Numbered from the stretch's first letter, positions 1 through 7,686 are shown. The stretch: DNA of 30,550 nt from JAPUDQ01 sp049289035 (GCA_049289035.1 JBAQIV010000009.1:1-30550); one strand, 5' to 3'. Translations and numbers: made by a program. Notes: generated from the sequence alone by a model not told the origin.

Positions 1-1474
1 CATATGGTGCACGCAAACGACCGTCGTTGTTTTCCCCCGCAATGCTACCACCAAGTTTTATGACTGCACGGAAGTACTCATCCATCAGTTTAAATACTTT
101 TTGACGGTCACCTAGTTTAGCAAGATCAAGTAGTGGCATAACATTCAGGTGTGCGTCGCCCGCATGGCCCCATACAGCGAGGTCAAGTTTGTGCTTGGCG
201 CTAAGCTCATTGATAGTACCAAGTAACTGCTCAAATTTACTGGGAGGCACGATCACATCGTCGATGATAGGCAGCGCCGCATCCCCGTCCTTCTCGTGCG
301 ACAAAAGTGCGCCGGTGCTTCCACGCACTGCCCATATCATTTCTTGTTGTTCGACATCTGTTGTATGGATCGAAGCGGTCGCAAGTTTGCTTATGACTTT
401 ATCGGCACGCTTGGCCTTTTTGTTGCGTTTGCGCGAATTGTCATCGTCGAATTCTATAAAAAGTATGCCAGCAGGAATACCCATCGCTTCGTCAAATATA
501 TTTGCCAGTATGTTTGTGCCGCGTTCTTGCTTTACAAATTCTACGACACCACGATCAACCATCTCAAGACTGCTTGGGTCAAGTACTACAATTTGCTCGA
601 TGGCTTCAGCGAGCTTGCTCATGTCATCAAATGCCGCAATTACCACGTCTGTTTGTGGAGCATGCGGGGCGAGTTTCAAGATCGCTTCAGTGATGATGCC
701 TAGCGTACCTTGCGAACCGACAAAAAGTGGCGTCAAATCGCACGAACCATCTTTTGCAATGCAGTCCAACAAATTGTAGCCAACATTGTCGCGTGCTAGG
801 GCGTCAAATCGCTCAGCGTAATACTTATCGAGCGCATCGAAATGATCTTTGCAAAGTCCATCCACCGCCCGATAAATTGCACCTTCAAGCGACGGCAAAC
901 CTTTCTTTTTTTCAAGCTCTTTTTTGCTTATTTTGCCGGTCTGGATCACTTCACCGTTGGCCAATACGACTTCGAGTTTGTCGACCCATTTGACGAGTGA
1001 GCCGTATTTGATCGATTTTTCACCAGCAGCATTGTTCGCGATAGCGCCACCGATCGTAGAGTATTTGTAATTTGCTGGGTAAGCGGGGAGAAATAAACCG
1101 TGGGTGTAGAGGGTTTCTTGCAGTGATTTGAAGTTAAGCCCAGGCTGTACTCGCACCATACGCTGTTTGGTATCAAGTTCCAAGATACGGCCCATGTGCG
1201 CAGTCATGTTGAGTATGATACCCTTGCCGATTGCGGCACCAGTGGTGTCGGTGCCATTGCCGCGTGGAGTGATCGTTAGGGCATGACCTTTTTCGGCTAA
1301 CTGCCAGGCAAAACGTGTCACTTTACGAATGTCGTTTGTCGTACGCGGATAGACCACGAGACTCGGGGTCAGGGTCAATATACTGCCGTCTCTCGAGTAA
1401 AAATCACGCACTTTTGCACCAGCCAGGACATCTCCGGCTATATGGGACTGTAAGTATGACGCTACTTTGTTCAC
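1..1474 (-). CDS. FAD-linked oxidase (GlcD/D-lactate dehydrogenase-like), 3' end cut by window edge
   Basis: Reading the minus strand from a GTG at 1474 gives 491 codons without a stop, running off the left edge. The start is supported by a GAGG site 6-8 nt upstream. An N-terminal PCMH-type FAD-binding domain (about residues 35-215) shows the PRGNGTDTTGAA, STIGGAIANNAAGEKSIKYG and GSQGTLGIITEAILKL motifs. A FAD-oxidase C-terminal domain follows, with WGHAGDAHLNVMPL and GGSIAGENNDGRLRAPY near the edge. Proteins of this family oxidise 2-hydroxy acids such as lactate, glycolate or 2-hydroxyglutarate; the substrate cannot be told here. In relatives the last motif is usually GEHGDG or GEHNDG; here the His is Asn. 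Whether an Fe-S domain is fused downstream lies outside the window. Confidence 0.85.
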   Translation of the reverse strand, partial: MNKVASYLQSHIAGDVLAGAKVRDFYSRDGSILTLTPSLVVYPRTTNDIRKVTRFAWQLAEKGHALTITPRGNGTDTTGAAIGKGIILNMTAHMGRILELDTKQRMVRVQPGLNFKSLQETLYTHGLFLPAYPANYKYSTIGGAIANNAAGEKSIKYGSLVKWVDKLEVVLANGEVIQTGKISKKELEKKKGLPSLEGAIYRAVDGLCKDHFDALDKYYAERFDALARDNVGYNLLDCIAKDGSCDLTPLFVGSQGTLGIITEAILKLAPHAPQTDVVIAAFDDMSKLAEAIEQIVVLDPSSLEMVDRGVVEFVKQERGTNILANIFDEAMGIPAGILFIEFDDDNSRKRNKKAKRADKVISKLATASIHTTDVEQQEMIWAVRGSTGALLSHEKDGDAALPIIDDVIVPPSKFEQLLGTINELSAKHKLDLAVWGHAGDAHLNVMPLLDLAKLGDRQKVFKLMDEYFRAVIKLGGSIAGENNDGRLRAPY

Positions 1475-1530
1475 TGTTTCCTCGCTTTTATTGTACTTAT
1501 GATACCATGTCGCTTACGTCTTGCCGAGAC

Positions 1531-1559
1531 TTGCAAGTGACGCAGAAGAAACGTATAAT
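1531..1559 (+). promoter_or_regulatory. Sigma70-type promoter upstream of tRNA-Leu
   Basis: TTGCAA (1531-1536), 17-bp spacer, TATAAT (1554-1559). Transcription would start near 1566 and run through the tRNA fragment at 1585 and into the intact tRNA at 1717, implying a 5' leader of about 150 nt to be removed by RNase P. Confidence 0.6.
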
Positions 1560-1584
1560 ACTCGAGACCGATAGGTGTCGATGT

Positions 1585-1600
1585 GTGCGCGGACGTGGCG
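1585..1600 (+). repeat. Duplicate of the tRNA-Leu 5' end
   Basis: GTGCGCGGACGTGGCG here is identical to 1713-1728, the bases leading into the intact tRNA-Leu plus its acceptor 5' strand. The match stops in the D-arm region and no tRNA body follows, so this is a fragment, not a gene. Confidence 0.7.
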
Positions 1601-1716
1601 ACTGCGTGGGTAACGCAAATTATGTGTAGACGCACGCGTCTAGCGGTTCCGCCAACTATACATTGACGTCCGAGAACGACGATAAACTTCGATAGTACAT
1701 ATGACATTACAGGTGC

Positions 1717-1804
1717 GCGGACGTGGCGGAATTGGTAGACGCGTCAGCTTGAGGGGCTGGTGAGCATTGCGCTCGTGGAGGTTCAAGTCCTCTCGTCCGC
1801 ACCA
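1717..1804 (+). tRNA. tRNA-Leu (anticodon GAG), CCA encoded
   Basis: The 88-nt cloverleaf has a 7-bp acceptor GCGGACG/CGTCCGC, anticodon stem TCAGC/GCTGG with loop TTGAGGG (anticodon GAG, reading CUC/CUU), a class II variable arm (GAGC/GCTC core) and T arm GAGG-TTCAAGT-CCTC. It ends in discriminator A and an encoded CCA. The long antisense reading frame over it is an artefact. Confidence 0.95.
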
Positions 1805-1843
1805 ACGTTAAAACCCGGGATTCATCTCGGGTTTTAACGTTGG
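1802..1843 (+). terminator. Terminator-like hairpin using the tRNA CCA end
   Basis: A perfect 16-bp inverted repeat, CCAACGTTAAAACCCG (1802-1817) and its complement (1828-1843), with a 10-nt loop. The left arm begins in the CCA of the tRNA, and the right arm contains a short TTTT. It probably ends the tRNA transcript and would have to be opened or cut before 3' maturation. Confidence 0.65.
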
Positions 1844-1867
1844 TATGAAGAGTCTTGAACCGACACG

Positions 1868-1984
1868 TCGTGGAGGTGAGAACTGCCAGTGGCAGTTCGG
1901 AAACGAACCTTCCGCCGAAAGCTGTGCTTTCGCCCGTGAAGTTCGGGGGTCGCCATAGGTGACCAAGTCCTCTCATCCGCACCA
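1868..1984 (+). pseudogene. Broken tRNA-Leu 3' half with an 86-nt insert in the T arm
   Basis: TCGTGGAGGT (1868-1877) equals 1773-1782 of the intact tRNA (variable arm plus T-stem 5' strand). The matching continuation, CAAGTCCTCTC followed by ATCCGCACCA (1964-1984), is displaced by about 86 nt and differs by one base. The inserted stretch contains the hairpins GAACTGCC/GGCAGTTC (1880-1898), CGGAA/TTCCG and CGAAAGC/GCTTTCG. No acceptor 5' strand or anticodon arm is present, so this cannot be a working tRNA. Confidence 0.55.
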
Positions 1985-2024
1985 AACGAAGTAACCGACT
2001 ACAAGAGTCGGTTTTTTCGTTTGG
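1982..2024 (+). terminator. Rho-independent terminator after the tRNA-Leu remnant
   Basis: Inner stem AACCGACT (1993-2000)/AGTCGGTT (2006-2013) with a 5-nt loop, followed by TTTTTT (2012-2017). An outer 9-bp repeat, CCAAACGAA (1982-1990)/TTCGTTTGG (2016-2024), again starts in the CCA of the tRNA 3' copy. Confidence 0.8.
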
Positions 2025-2059
2025 AAGCCGGCTGCTTTTCTCACAGCACTGCGCTACAC

Positions 2060-2079
2060 CAAGTCCTCTCGTCCGCACC
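2060..2079 (+). repeat. Third copy of the tRNA-Leu 3' end
   Basis: The 20 bases CAAGTCCTCTC + GTCCGCACC are identical to 1784-1803. The copy abuts the stop codon of the substrate-binding protein gene on the other strand (TAG at 2079-2081) and lacks the final A of CCA. Confidence 0.75.
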
Positions 2080-3872
2080 TACGGCGACGCGTAGCGCCAG
2101 CCTTTTTCAGCTGTCCATAATTCGACCATACGATACCGATCATAATGATTGACTACTGCACTAGCAACCTGTATAGAACCACTCGCATCTGACGTTACAT
2201 AATGAAGCTGGGGCTGATACAACGCGATAGCTGGTGCATCATCAAGCCACGTCGTAACAAACAGATCATATTTGGGCAAACGGACATTTGGCTCAAGTCG
2301 AAGTTGGGCACTTGAAAGAGCATCGCTAGCCAGTGTCGACGTGTAGTTCGCCAAATTGAGACCGCGCGGATCAGCCTGAGACGCATGCCAATAGGCATAT
2401 ACGTCGGGGTCGGCACCAAGTTCAAGCTCATACACCAGCGCGTCGTATTGGCGAGGCAACAAAATAGTTTGTTGGAAGTCGTTGGGTTTGACCACTTTCA
2501 CCTCGACCGTTGCGCCAATTGCTTCCCATTGTTTTTTAAGCACATCGACGACGACCGGGTAATCGCCCGAATCAGCTGTAACAAGTGACAATGTCATGGG
2601 TTTGCCCTCTTTAAAACGCTTATTACCCTGTAACTTCCACCCCGCTTGATCGAGCAACGCGGCTGCCTGTGTACTATCGTAGCTTGCTTGTTTTTTGGCT
2701 GCTGTCACTACTAACTGTTCTCGCGTCAACGGGCCTTCAAGTGGGGTAGCATAGCCATGCAGCGCCTCCATGAGCGCCGTACGGTTAGTTGCCATGACAA
2801 ATGCTTTACGAACTGTTTTGTCACTAAACAGTGGTGAGTCATTACGCAAAAACGCGTACATACCGTCAAGTACTGGCGTACGATACGCTAGCGAGGACGG
2901 AACTTTTTGCTGCACTTCATGAAGCTGCGCACTTGTCAGGTCAGTCGCGGCATTGATCTCCTGCCCTATAAATGATTTTTTGATCAGCCCAGAGTCTTTA
3001 AAAACATGAAGTTGCATACGATCAAGTTTGGGCTGTCCACGAATATAACGCGGGTTGCTCGTGAGATACACGATCATACGGCCTTCGTCCGGGTTGATAA
3101 TCTGCAGCCTTGTAAACGCAAACGGTCCGCTCCCAATCGGTTGACGGTTAAAGTCATTTTCACGTAATCGTTCGGGCGGAATAGACCCCAATATATGCCG
3201 CGGCAAGATACCAAATGTCAACGCATGCGGAAACGCAGCATACGGACGGGCCAGATCAAACGCCACGCTATGATCGGACAGTTTGACGATTTTTATCTGA
3301 TTCCAGCTACTATAAAGTGGCGAACGAACTAACTGGTTTTTGATGAGATTAACCGTAAACACTACGTCGTCAGCCGTCAATGGGTGATCGTCATGCCAGC
3401 GAAGACCCGACTTTAGGTCGACTATATACCGGCGGCCGCCATTCTCATTTCGCCAACTATCGGCAAGTTCGCTACGCAAATGACCAGTCGTATCGTAGCT
3501 TAAGAGCCCAGAGAACACGAGGCGAGAAGCTGATTGTTCCGCTGGTGTCCGTGCCAGAATAGGATTGATCGTCTCCAGCGGACCAATCACACCCTCGGCA
3601 TACGTGCCGCCAGCCACTGGTGATTCAAGTGAATACGACCGCTGATACCCAAAAAGCTGAAATATACTGATCGCTATAATCATTGTAACAGCCATCAGCC
3701 AGCCCAGCATCTGGCGACGTACGGCCTTAATACTATCAAAACGCTCGACGATAAATGTCCGAGCATGCTTGAGTGATTTGGCTTCTAGCTTGCGTGCGCC
3801 ACGACGAATTTTGGCACGTGTCGGACGCAAAGTCCTAAAACTACGCCACCCTTTTGTCGGTTTTTCATCCAT
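2079..3872 (-). CDS. ABC transporter substrate-binding protein, family 5 (oligopeptide/dipeptide type)
   Basis: 597 aa. A basic N-terminal stretch of about 50 residues precedes one hydrophobic helix (about 54-74, MLGWLMAVTMIIAISIF). The extracellular part carries the family 5 solute-binding landmarks: a mature start resembling GGTYAEGVIG..ETINPILA, then LVFSGLLSYD, LADSWR, DLKSGLRWHDDHPLTADDVVFT and IGSGPF. No lipobox cysteine is seen, so the protein is probably held by an uncleaved signal anchor. Family members bind peptides for import by Opp/Dpp permeases; no permease or ATPase lies in this window. The start is 5 nt after the secG stop without a clear ribosome site, suggesting coupled translation. 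Confidence 0.88.
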   Translation of the reverse strand: MDEKPTKGWRSFRTLRPTRAKIRRGARKLEAKSLKHARTFIVERFDSIKAVRRQMLGWLMAVTMIIAISIFQLFGYQRSYSLESPVAGGTYAEGVIGPLETINPILARTPAEQSASRLVFSGLLSYDTTGHLRSELADSWRNENGGRRYIVDLKSGLRWHDDHPLTADDVVFTVNLIKNQLVRSPLYSSWNQIKIVKLSDHSVAFDLARPYAAFPHALTFGILPRHILGSIPPERLRENDFNRQPIGSGPFAFTRLQIINPDEGRMIVYLTSNPRYIRGQPKLDRMQLHVFKDSGLIKKSFIGQEINAATDLTSAQLHEVQQKVPSSLAYRTPVLDGMYAFLRNDSPLFSDKTVRKAFVMATNRTALMEALHGYATPLEGPLTREQLVVTAAKKQASYDSTQAAALLDQAGWKLQGNKRFKEGKPMTLSLVTADSGDYPVVVDVLKKQWEAIGATVEVKVVKPNDFQQTILLPRQYDALVYELELGADPDVYAYWHASQADPRGLNLANYTSTLASDALSSAQLRLEPNVRLPKYDLFVTTWLDDAPAIALYQPQLHYVTSDASGSIQVASAVVNHYDRYRMVELWTAEKGWRYASP

Positions 3873-3877
3873 ACGGA

Positions 3878-4102
3878 TTATCCGATGAGTAGCCCCGCCA
3901 ATATGGAGATAACGAAGAGCACGGCAAGTACGATAGTGGCTTCATGGAGGCTTTTGTCGAGGCCCCGCCTAGAGGTGTAGAGTTCACCAGAGCTACCAAA
4001 ACCAGCGCCAAGCGTGGCGCCGCGCGCTTGCAGTAGTATAAACAAGATCATGATGGCACCTGATGAAACTGTGACGATACGCAATATATCATTGATTGAC
4101 AT
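3878..4102 (-). CDS. secG: Preprotein translocase subunit SecG
   Basis: 74 aa with two hydrophobic helices (about 5-25 and 53-73) flanking the conserved loop with LLQARGATLGAGFGSS and LDKSLHEATIVLA. Length and topology fit SecG, the accessory subunit of the SecYEG channel that aids SecA-driven export. AAAGGAG lies 7-8 nt before the ATG. The start overlaps the upstream membrane protein gene by 14 bp, and the oligopeptide-binding protein follows at once. Confidence 0.9.
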   Translation of the reverse strand: MSINDILRIVTVSSGAIMILFILLQARGATLGAGFGSSGELYTSRRGLDKSLHEATIVLAVLFVISILAGLLIG

Positions 4103-4490
4103 TGATAAACTCCTTTGGGCGTCTGTACCGTTCTATTATACCGCTAAGCACGTAATTTGCTAAACTTATGATTATCCCGCTCATGATGGCACCTATAAAC
4201 GACATATGGATAGACGGCACAAGTTTGATCGCAATATACACGACGATGCCGTTAACCACCAGCATAAAGAGCCCGAGTGTCAGCAAGATAGCGGGCAATG
4301 CTAACACGATAATAAACGGCCGTAGCAGCACATTGACAAGCGAAAACATAAAACCTGCCAGCAGAAACGTCGCAAAACCAGCCGATGTACTGGCAAAATC
4401 ACTTGTCGAAAGTAGCCGCACAGCGATCCACAATGCGACAGATTTTACGACCCAGCGCAAGACGAAAAACATAAATTGACGCTTCATCAC
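4089..4490 (-). CDS. Phage holin family IV / YvlD-like four-helix membrane protein
   Basis: 133 aa, almost entirely four hydrophobic helices with the family pattern FSLVNVLLRPFIIVLALPAI and LVVNGIVVYIAIKLVP. This resembles the YvlD/Mycobacterial 4-TM holin superfamily (PF04020); the molecular role is unknown. Start choice is between GTG 4490 and ATG 4487; a TATAAT lies only 5-8 nt upstream, so the mRNA may be leaderless. The gene overlaps secG by 14 bp. Confidence 0.8.
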   Translation of the reverse strand: MMKRQFMFFVLRWVVKSVALWIAVRLLSTSDFASTSAGFATFLLAGFMFSLVNVLLRPFIIVLALPAILLTLGLFMLVVNGIVVYIAIKLVPSIHMSFIGAIMSGIIISLANYVLSGIIERYRRPKEFINVNQ

Positions 4491-4495
4491 CGATG

Positions 4496-4501
4496 ATTAT
4501 A
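4496..4501 (-). promoter_or_regulatory. Extended -10 box for the holin-like gene
   Basis: On the minus strand TGA-TATAAT ends 5 nt before GTG 4490 (8 nt before ATG 4487). With start-site spacing of 6-8 nt the transcript would begin at or inside the start codon. Confidence 0.5.
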
Positions 4502-4514
4502 TCATGAGCGTTAC

Positions 4515-6101
4515 CTACTTACTATGAAACCATGCATCGATTGTGGCGCCTAGATGAGGACCAACCACCGCAATTAGCTGGTCTTTGCTAGCGAGCTTAA
4601 CACCTTGCCCGCTGCCAAAACTTGTCATTAGTTTTTTGCGAGTAGCCGGACCGATACCCGGTATGTCGTCGAGCAAACTTTTGGTCGCAGCCTTCCGCTT
4701 TAGTGTGCTGTGGTAACTCACCGCAAACCGGTGAGACTCGTTGCGGATACGCTGCAAGAGTTTGACAATGTGGCTATTTTTCGGCAAAGTGACCAATACA
4801 AAATCATCGCTTCGCTCTACGCCCGGTCGAGCACCATCATCGACATAGCTATATACGTATTTTGCCTCGAGCGCCTTACCGCCGAGAGGCATAGCATCTG
4901 GTTCGTCAAACGGATTTTTTTCACGCGCCCAAGCAGTCACAGCGTCGATTGCAAGTGTCACATGAGACCGAGCGGTGTGTATGACAATCTGTTCATCACG
5001 TTTTGCCAGCCCTATTGCCGGTACCGTTTGGCCAGCTTCGTCAAGCGCATCGAGCGCCGCCGCCAGTTGGCCTTTGCCGCCATCGATCAATAGCAAATCC
5101 GGCATCGGCCAGTCCGCATGGCGACCACTAAACCGTCGACGAATCGTCTCATTCATATGCGCAAAATCGTTATTACCAGCGAGCTGCATCTTAAACTTAC
5201 GGTACTGACTCTTGTCAGCCAAGCCGTTTGAAGCCACTACCATACTCGCCACGTTATTGGTGCCCGACATATGCGATATATCGTAGCCTTCGATACGCTT
5301 CGGTACGTCAGCCAGGCCAAGTAATCGTTGCAGCCCTATCAGCCCCTGATCTTTACTCAGGTCCATAAACTCTCGATCGCTAAATATAATTTGTGCGCTT
5401 AACTGCTTAAGGTCTCGTAGACGATTTCGCAACACCGCCGCCTGTTCATACTTATGCTCGGCGCTCAGCGCTTTCATATCACGCTCAAGCTCGCGAATAA
5501 GTGTTTTGCGTTCACCTTTAAGGTATCTTATAAGCTTTTTAAGCGTTCTCTTATAGTCTTCGCTTGTTGTTTTAAATGCCTCAACACCAGGGCATAATCC
5601 TATATGGTACTGCAAACATAATTTGTTCGGCATACGTTCGTGCGTACTATACGGAAACACTTTGCGCAGGTATCGCAAGGCCTTTTTCACCGCATAGCCG
5701 TTATAATACGGCCCAAAATACGTTGCGCCGTCATCCAGGGGGCCACGAGTGAAGGAGATTGCCGGGTACGCGTCGTTCATGGGTATACGTACATAGGTTT
5801 GGCTTTTGTCGTCGCGCAGTAGTACGTTGTAGCGCGGCATATAGCGCTTGACCATTTCAGATTCAAGAAACAACGCATCCAGTTCGGTTTCGACGGTTAT
5901 CCAGTCGGTATCGGCTATCTCGGCAATCAGCGCATCGGTCTTTACGTCACGCACCCGCGATGCTTGAAAATACTGCCGCACACGGTTACGCAAATTTGCC
6001 GCTTTGCCGACATAGATCACCTCGCCACTGCTTGATGTATGAAAATAGACTCCCGGTTCTTTGGGGAGGGCACGTAGTTTGTCGCGTAATATATCAGTCA
6101 C
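4515..6101 (-). CDS. uvrC: Excinuclease ABC subunit C (UvrC), short form
   Basis: 528 aa from a GTG at 6101. The GIY-YIG nuclease domain (residues 13-90; GVYFHT, IYVGKAANLRNRVRQYF) makes the 3' cut. A cysteine patch (CLQYHIGLCPG) lacks the usual second PC. A UVR helix pair (KYEQAAVLRNRLRDL), the RNase H-like domain for the 5' cut (GYDISHMSGTNNVASMVV; PDLLLIDGGKGQL) and C-terminal helix-hairpin-helix (LLDDIPGIGPATRKKL) follow. Typical UvrC is about 600 aa, so this is a trimmed but complete copy. It acts with UvrA, also in this window, in nucleotide excision repair. It begins 6 nt after the DUF1697 gene, so the two are probably cotranscribed. Confidence 0.95.
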   Translation of the reverse strand: MTDILRDKLRALPKEPGVYFHTSSSGEVIYVGKAANLRNRVRQYFQASRVRDVKTDALIAEIADTDWITVETELDALFLESEMVKRYMPRYNVLLRDDKSQTYVRIPMNDAYPAISFTRGPLDDGATYFGPYYNGYAVKKALRYLRKVFPYSTHERMPNKLCLQYHIGLCPGVEAFKTTSEDYKRTLKKLIRYLKGERKTLIRELERDMKALSAEHKYEQAAVLRNRLRDLKQLSAQIIFSDREFMDLSKDQGLIGLQRLLGLADVPKRIEGYDISHMSGTNNVASMVVASNGLADKSQYRKFKMQLAGNNDFAHMNETIRRRFSGRHADWPMPDLLLIDGGKGQLAAALDALDEAGQTVPAIGLAKRDEQIVIHTARSHVTLAIDAVTAWAREKNPFDEPDAMPLGGKALEAKYVYSYVDDGARPGVERSDDFVLVTLPKNSHIVKLLQRIRNESHRFAVSYHSTLKRKAATKSLLDDIPGIGPATRKKLMTSFGSGQGVKLASKDQLIAVVGPHLGATIDAWFHSK

Positions 6102-6107
6102 GTGTAT

Positions 6108-6632
6108 TTATTTTATCAGCTCAGCAAGTTTACGCGTTGTTGTCACGTTACGGATCGTCATGCGGCGATAAAGCGGCGTGCCTGTGATTCTAAGCAAACT
6201 ACCTTTTGATTGGTTTTTCCGTGAGATGTTCATGACAAGCGCGCCAGGCACGTAGCGCATTGTTTCGACGTCTGGACGGTAGCCGATACTTTGCACTATA
6301 TCAGGTGAATCGACGTCAGCAAACAAAAACGCTACGTCAGACTTTTGCTCAGTATCATTCGTCCATTCGTGTGGGATAGCCTGTACAACAGGGGCGAGCT
6401 CCGCCTGGGATAACACGATCATATCGATTGTAAAACCAAAATGCGCCGCCATGTGTTGTCCGATCTCCGTTGTAATTGGTTTCGAAGCTGACGAAAATAT
6501 CACGTTACCAGAGTTTATATAGGTCGTTACGTCAGTAAACCCCATATCTTCAAATATCTGTCGTAGCTCTCGCATCGGCACCGTGCGATTGCCGCCGACA
6601 TTGACCCCTCGCAGTAAAGCCACATACTTCAT
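6108..6632 (-). CDS. DUF1697 family protein
   Basis: 174 aa. The N-terminus KYVALLRGVNVGGNRTVPM, followed by MRELRQIFEDMGFTDVTTYINSGNVIF, is diagnostic of DUF1697, a soluble family of unknown function. A -10 box TATACT lies exactly 6 nt before the ATG, with no ribosome site between them, so a leaderless mRNA is likely. It is the first gene ahead of uvrC and is divergent from padR across a large palindrome. Confidence 0.88.
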   Translation of the reverse strand: MKYVALLRGVNVGGNRTVPMRELRQIFEDMGFTDVTTYINSGNVIFSSASKPITTEIGQHMAAHFGFTIDMIVLSQAELAPVVQAIPHEWTNDTEQKSDVAFLFADVDSPDIVQSIGYRPDVETMRYVPGALVMNISRKNQSKGSLLRITGTPLYRRMTIRNVTTTRKLAELIK

Positions 6633-6638
6633 ACAAAC

Positions 6639-6644
6639 AGTATA
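6639..6644 (-). promoter_or_regulatory. Extended -10 box for DUF1697/uvrC
   Basis: Minus strand TGC-TATACT, 6 nt before the ATG at 6632. The adjoining palindrome (6652-6703) covers the -35 area, so the regulator bound there could control this promoter as well as the padR promoter. Confidence 0.55.
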
Positions 6645-6651
6645 GCAAATT

Positions 6652-6703
6652 TACTATCTTGCATTACAACATAGTATGTGCTATATTGTAATGCAAGATA
6701 GTA
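6652..6703. promoter_or_regulatory. Large palindromic operator, probable PadR site
   Basis: Two 18-bp perfect inverted arms, 6652-6669 (TACTATCTTGCATTACAA) and 6686-6703, separated by 16 bp that include ATAG..CTAT. Known PadR operators are long inverted repeats autoregulating the padR gene; this one lies 22-73 bp before the padR start and between divergent genes. Confidence 0.7.
6659..6687 (+). promoter_or_regulatory. padR promoter inside the operator
   Basis: TTGCAT (6659-6664), 17-bp spacer, TATATT (6682-6687). Because of the palindrome a mirror pair exists on the minus strand (TTGCAT 6696-6691, 17 bp, TATGTT 6673-6668). Binding to the arms would cover the -35 boxes and abut or overlap the -10 boxes. 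Confidence 0.6.
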
Positions 6704-6724
6704 GAATACTGTCGGAAAGGACTC

Positions 6725-7054
6725 ATGGAATCATATACGCAACTACTCAAAGGCATGCTAGACGGTGGTATATTACTAGTTATAGCGGCCCGTGGTGAGA
6801 TTTACGGCTATGAACTCAGCTCTACCCTGGCGACATATGGCTTCGACACGGTACGCAGCGGCAGCATTTATCCTGCCCTACTGCGACTTGAACGAGATGG
6901 TCATATCGAATCAGAGCTACGTAAATCAGACAGTGGGCCACAGCGTAAGTATTATAAAATCACGCAAAAAGGCATACGATATATGGATCAATTCATCGAT
7001 TTTTGGCAAACAACGAATAAAACTATTCAAGAACTTATAAAGGAGGCTCTATGA
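6725..7054 (+). CDS. PadR family transcriptional regulator
   Basis: 109 aa. The PadR winged helix-turn-helix is clear: ISO-type helix GEIYGYELSSTLATYGF, recognition part SGSIYPALLRLERDGHIESEL and wing GPQRKYYKITQKG, then a C-terminal dimerisation helix. A GGAAAGG ribosome site precedes the ATG. The last bases overlap the next gene by 4 bp (ATGA), the classic layout of PadR plus a membrane partner. It likely represses its own operon through the adjoining palindrome; the ligand is unknown. Confidence 0.9.
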   Translation: MESYTQLLKGMLDGGILLVIAARGEIYGYELSSTLATYGFDTVRSGSIYPALLRLERDGHIESELRKSDSGPQRKYYKITQKGIRYMDQFIDFWQTTNKTIQELIKEAL

Positions 7055-7686
7055 AAAATAATCAGCAAGAACTCAAGGAGCTCGTCGCACAATTGCAACC
7101 CGACAACACAATGGTTTTTAATTATATCGAAAAATATATAACAAACTCTGCACTATACGATGAAACGAGTAGCCATGCCCTGCTGATCGACATTGCAACG
7201 CATTTTGTTGAAGCGCAAAAACAAGGCATTAAGGCAAAAGAAGTCGTCGGCAACGACCCAGCAAAATACTGTCGCGAACTGGGCAACCATATGCCCCAAA
7301 AGCATGGTTCGTACAACCGTTTAGTTGGATTTGCGGTTGCATGGACAGCCATAACTATGCTTGCCGTTATATCCAGTGTATTAAAATATCAGGGTAGTTA
7401 TCAGCCACTTCTCCAGGCTGCATCACTTGCCCTATTTCCAGCAACGCTAGGTATATTTGCCGCTCTGACTTTACGAGACAATGCAAATAAAGCAAAGGTA
7501 AGCTCACCCATCACACCTAGCGCCGTACTCATTGCTATGATCATAATTTCCGTCGCCACTTTTTGGGTCTTCGGCTTTGTCATAACTGCAACAAGTCTGT
7601 CTAGTCTGATTATGTCGGCTGCTCTAGATGGCGTTATAGCAGTCGCATTTTGGTACCAGGTAATTCAGCACCGTGCAATCAAATAG
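7051..7686 (+). CDS. PadR-partner membrane protein (HAAS/DUF1700-like)
   Basis: 211 aa. A soluble helical N-terminus (about 1-90, with KELVAQLQPDNTMVFNYIEKYI and AKEVVGNDPAKYCREL) resembles the HAAS domain found next to PadR regulators. Four hydrophobic helices follow (about 92-110, 118-138, 150-175, 185-202). The function is unknown; coupling by ATGA overlap to padR suggests it is the regulated output or a sensor. Family assignment is by layout and motif, so moderate. Confidence 0.65.
   Translation: MKNNQQELKELVAQLQPDNTMVFNYIEKYITNSALYDETSSHALLIDIATHFVEAQKQGIKAKEVVGNDPAKYCRELGNHMPQKHGSYNRLVGFAVAWTAITMLAVISSVLKYQGSYQPLLQAASLALFPATLGIFAALTLRDNANKAKVSSPITPSAVLIAMIIISVATFWVFGFVITATSLSSLIMSAALDGVIAVAFWYQVIQHRAIK

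Noticed and set aside
189..779. 196-residue plus-strand frame
   Set aside because: It is the reverse shadow of the FAD-linked oxidase, which has clear family motifs on the minus strand.
1707..2078. 123-residue minus-strand frame antisense to tRNA-Leu with three RTRGL-like repeats
   Set aside because: The repeats are simply the three tRNA 3'-end copies read backwards; VRTRGLEPPRA-type proteins are a classic artefact over tRNA genes.
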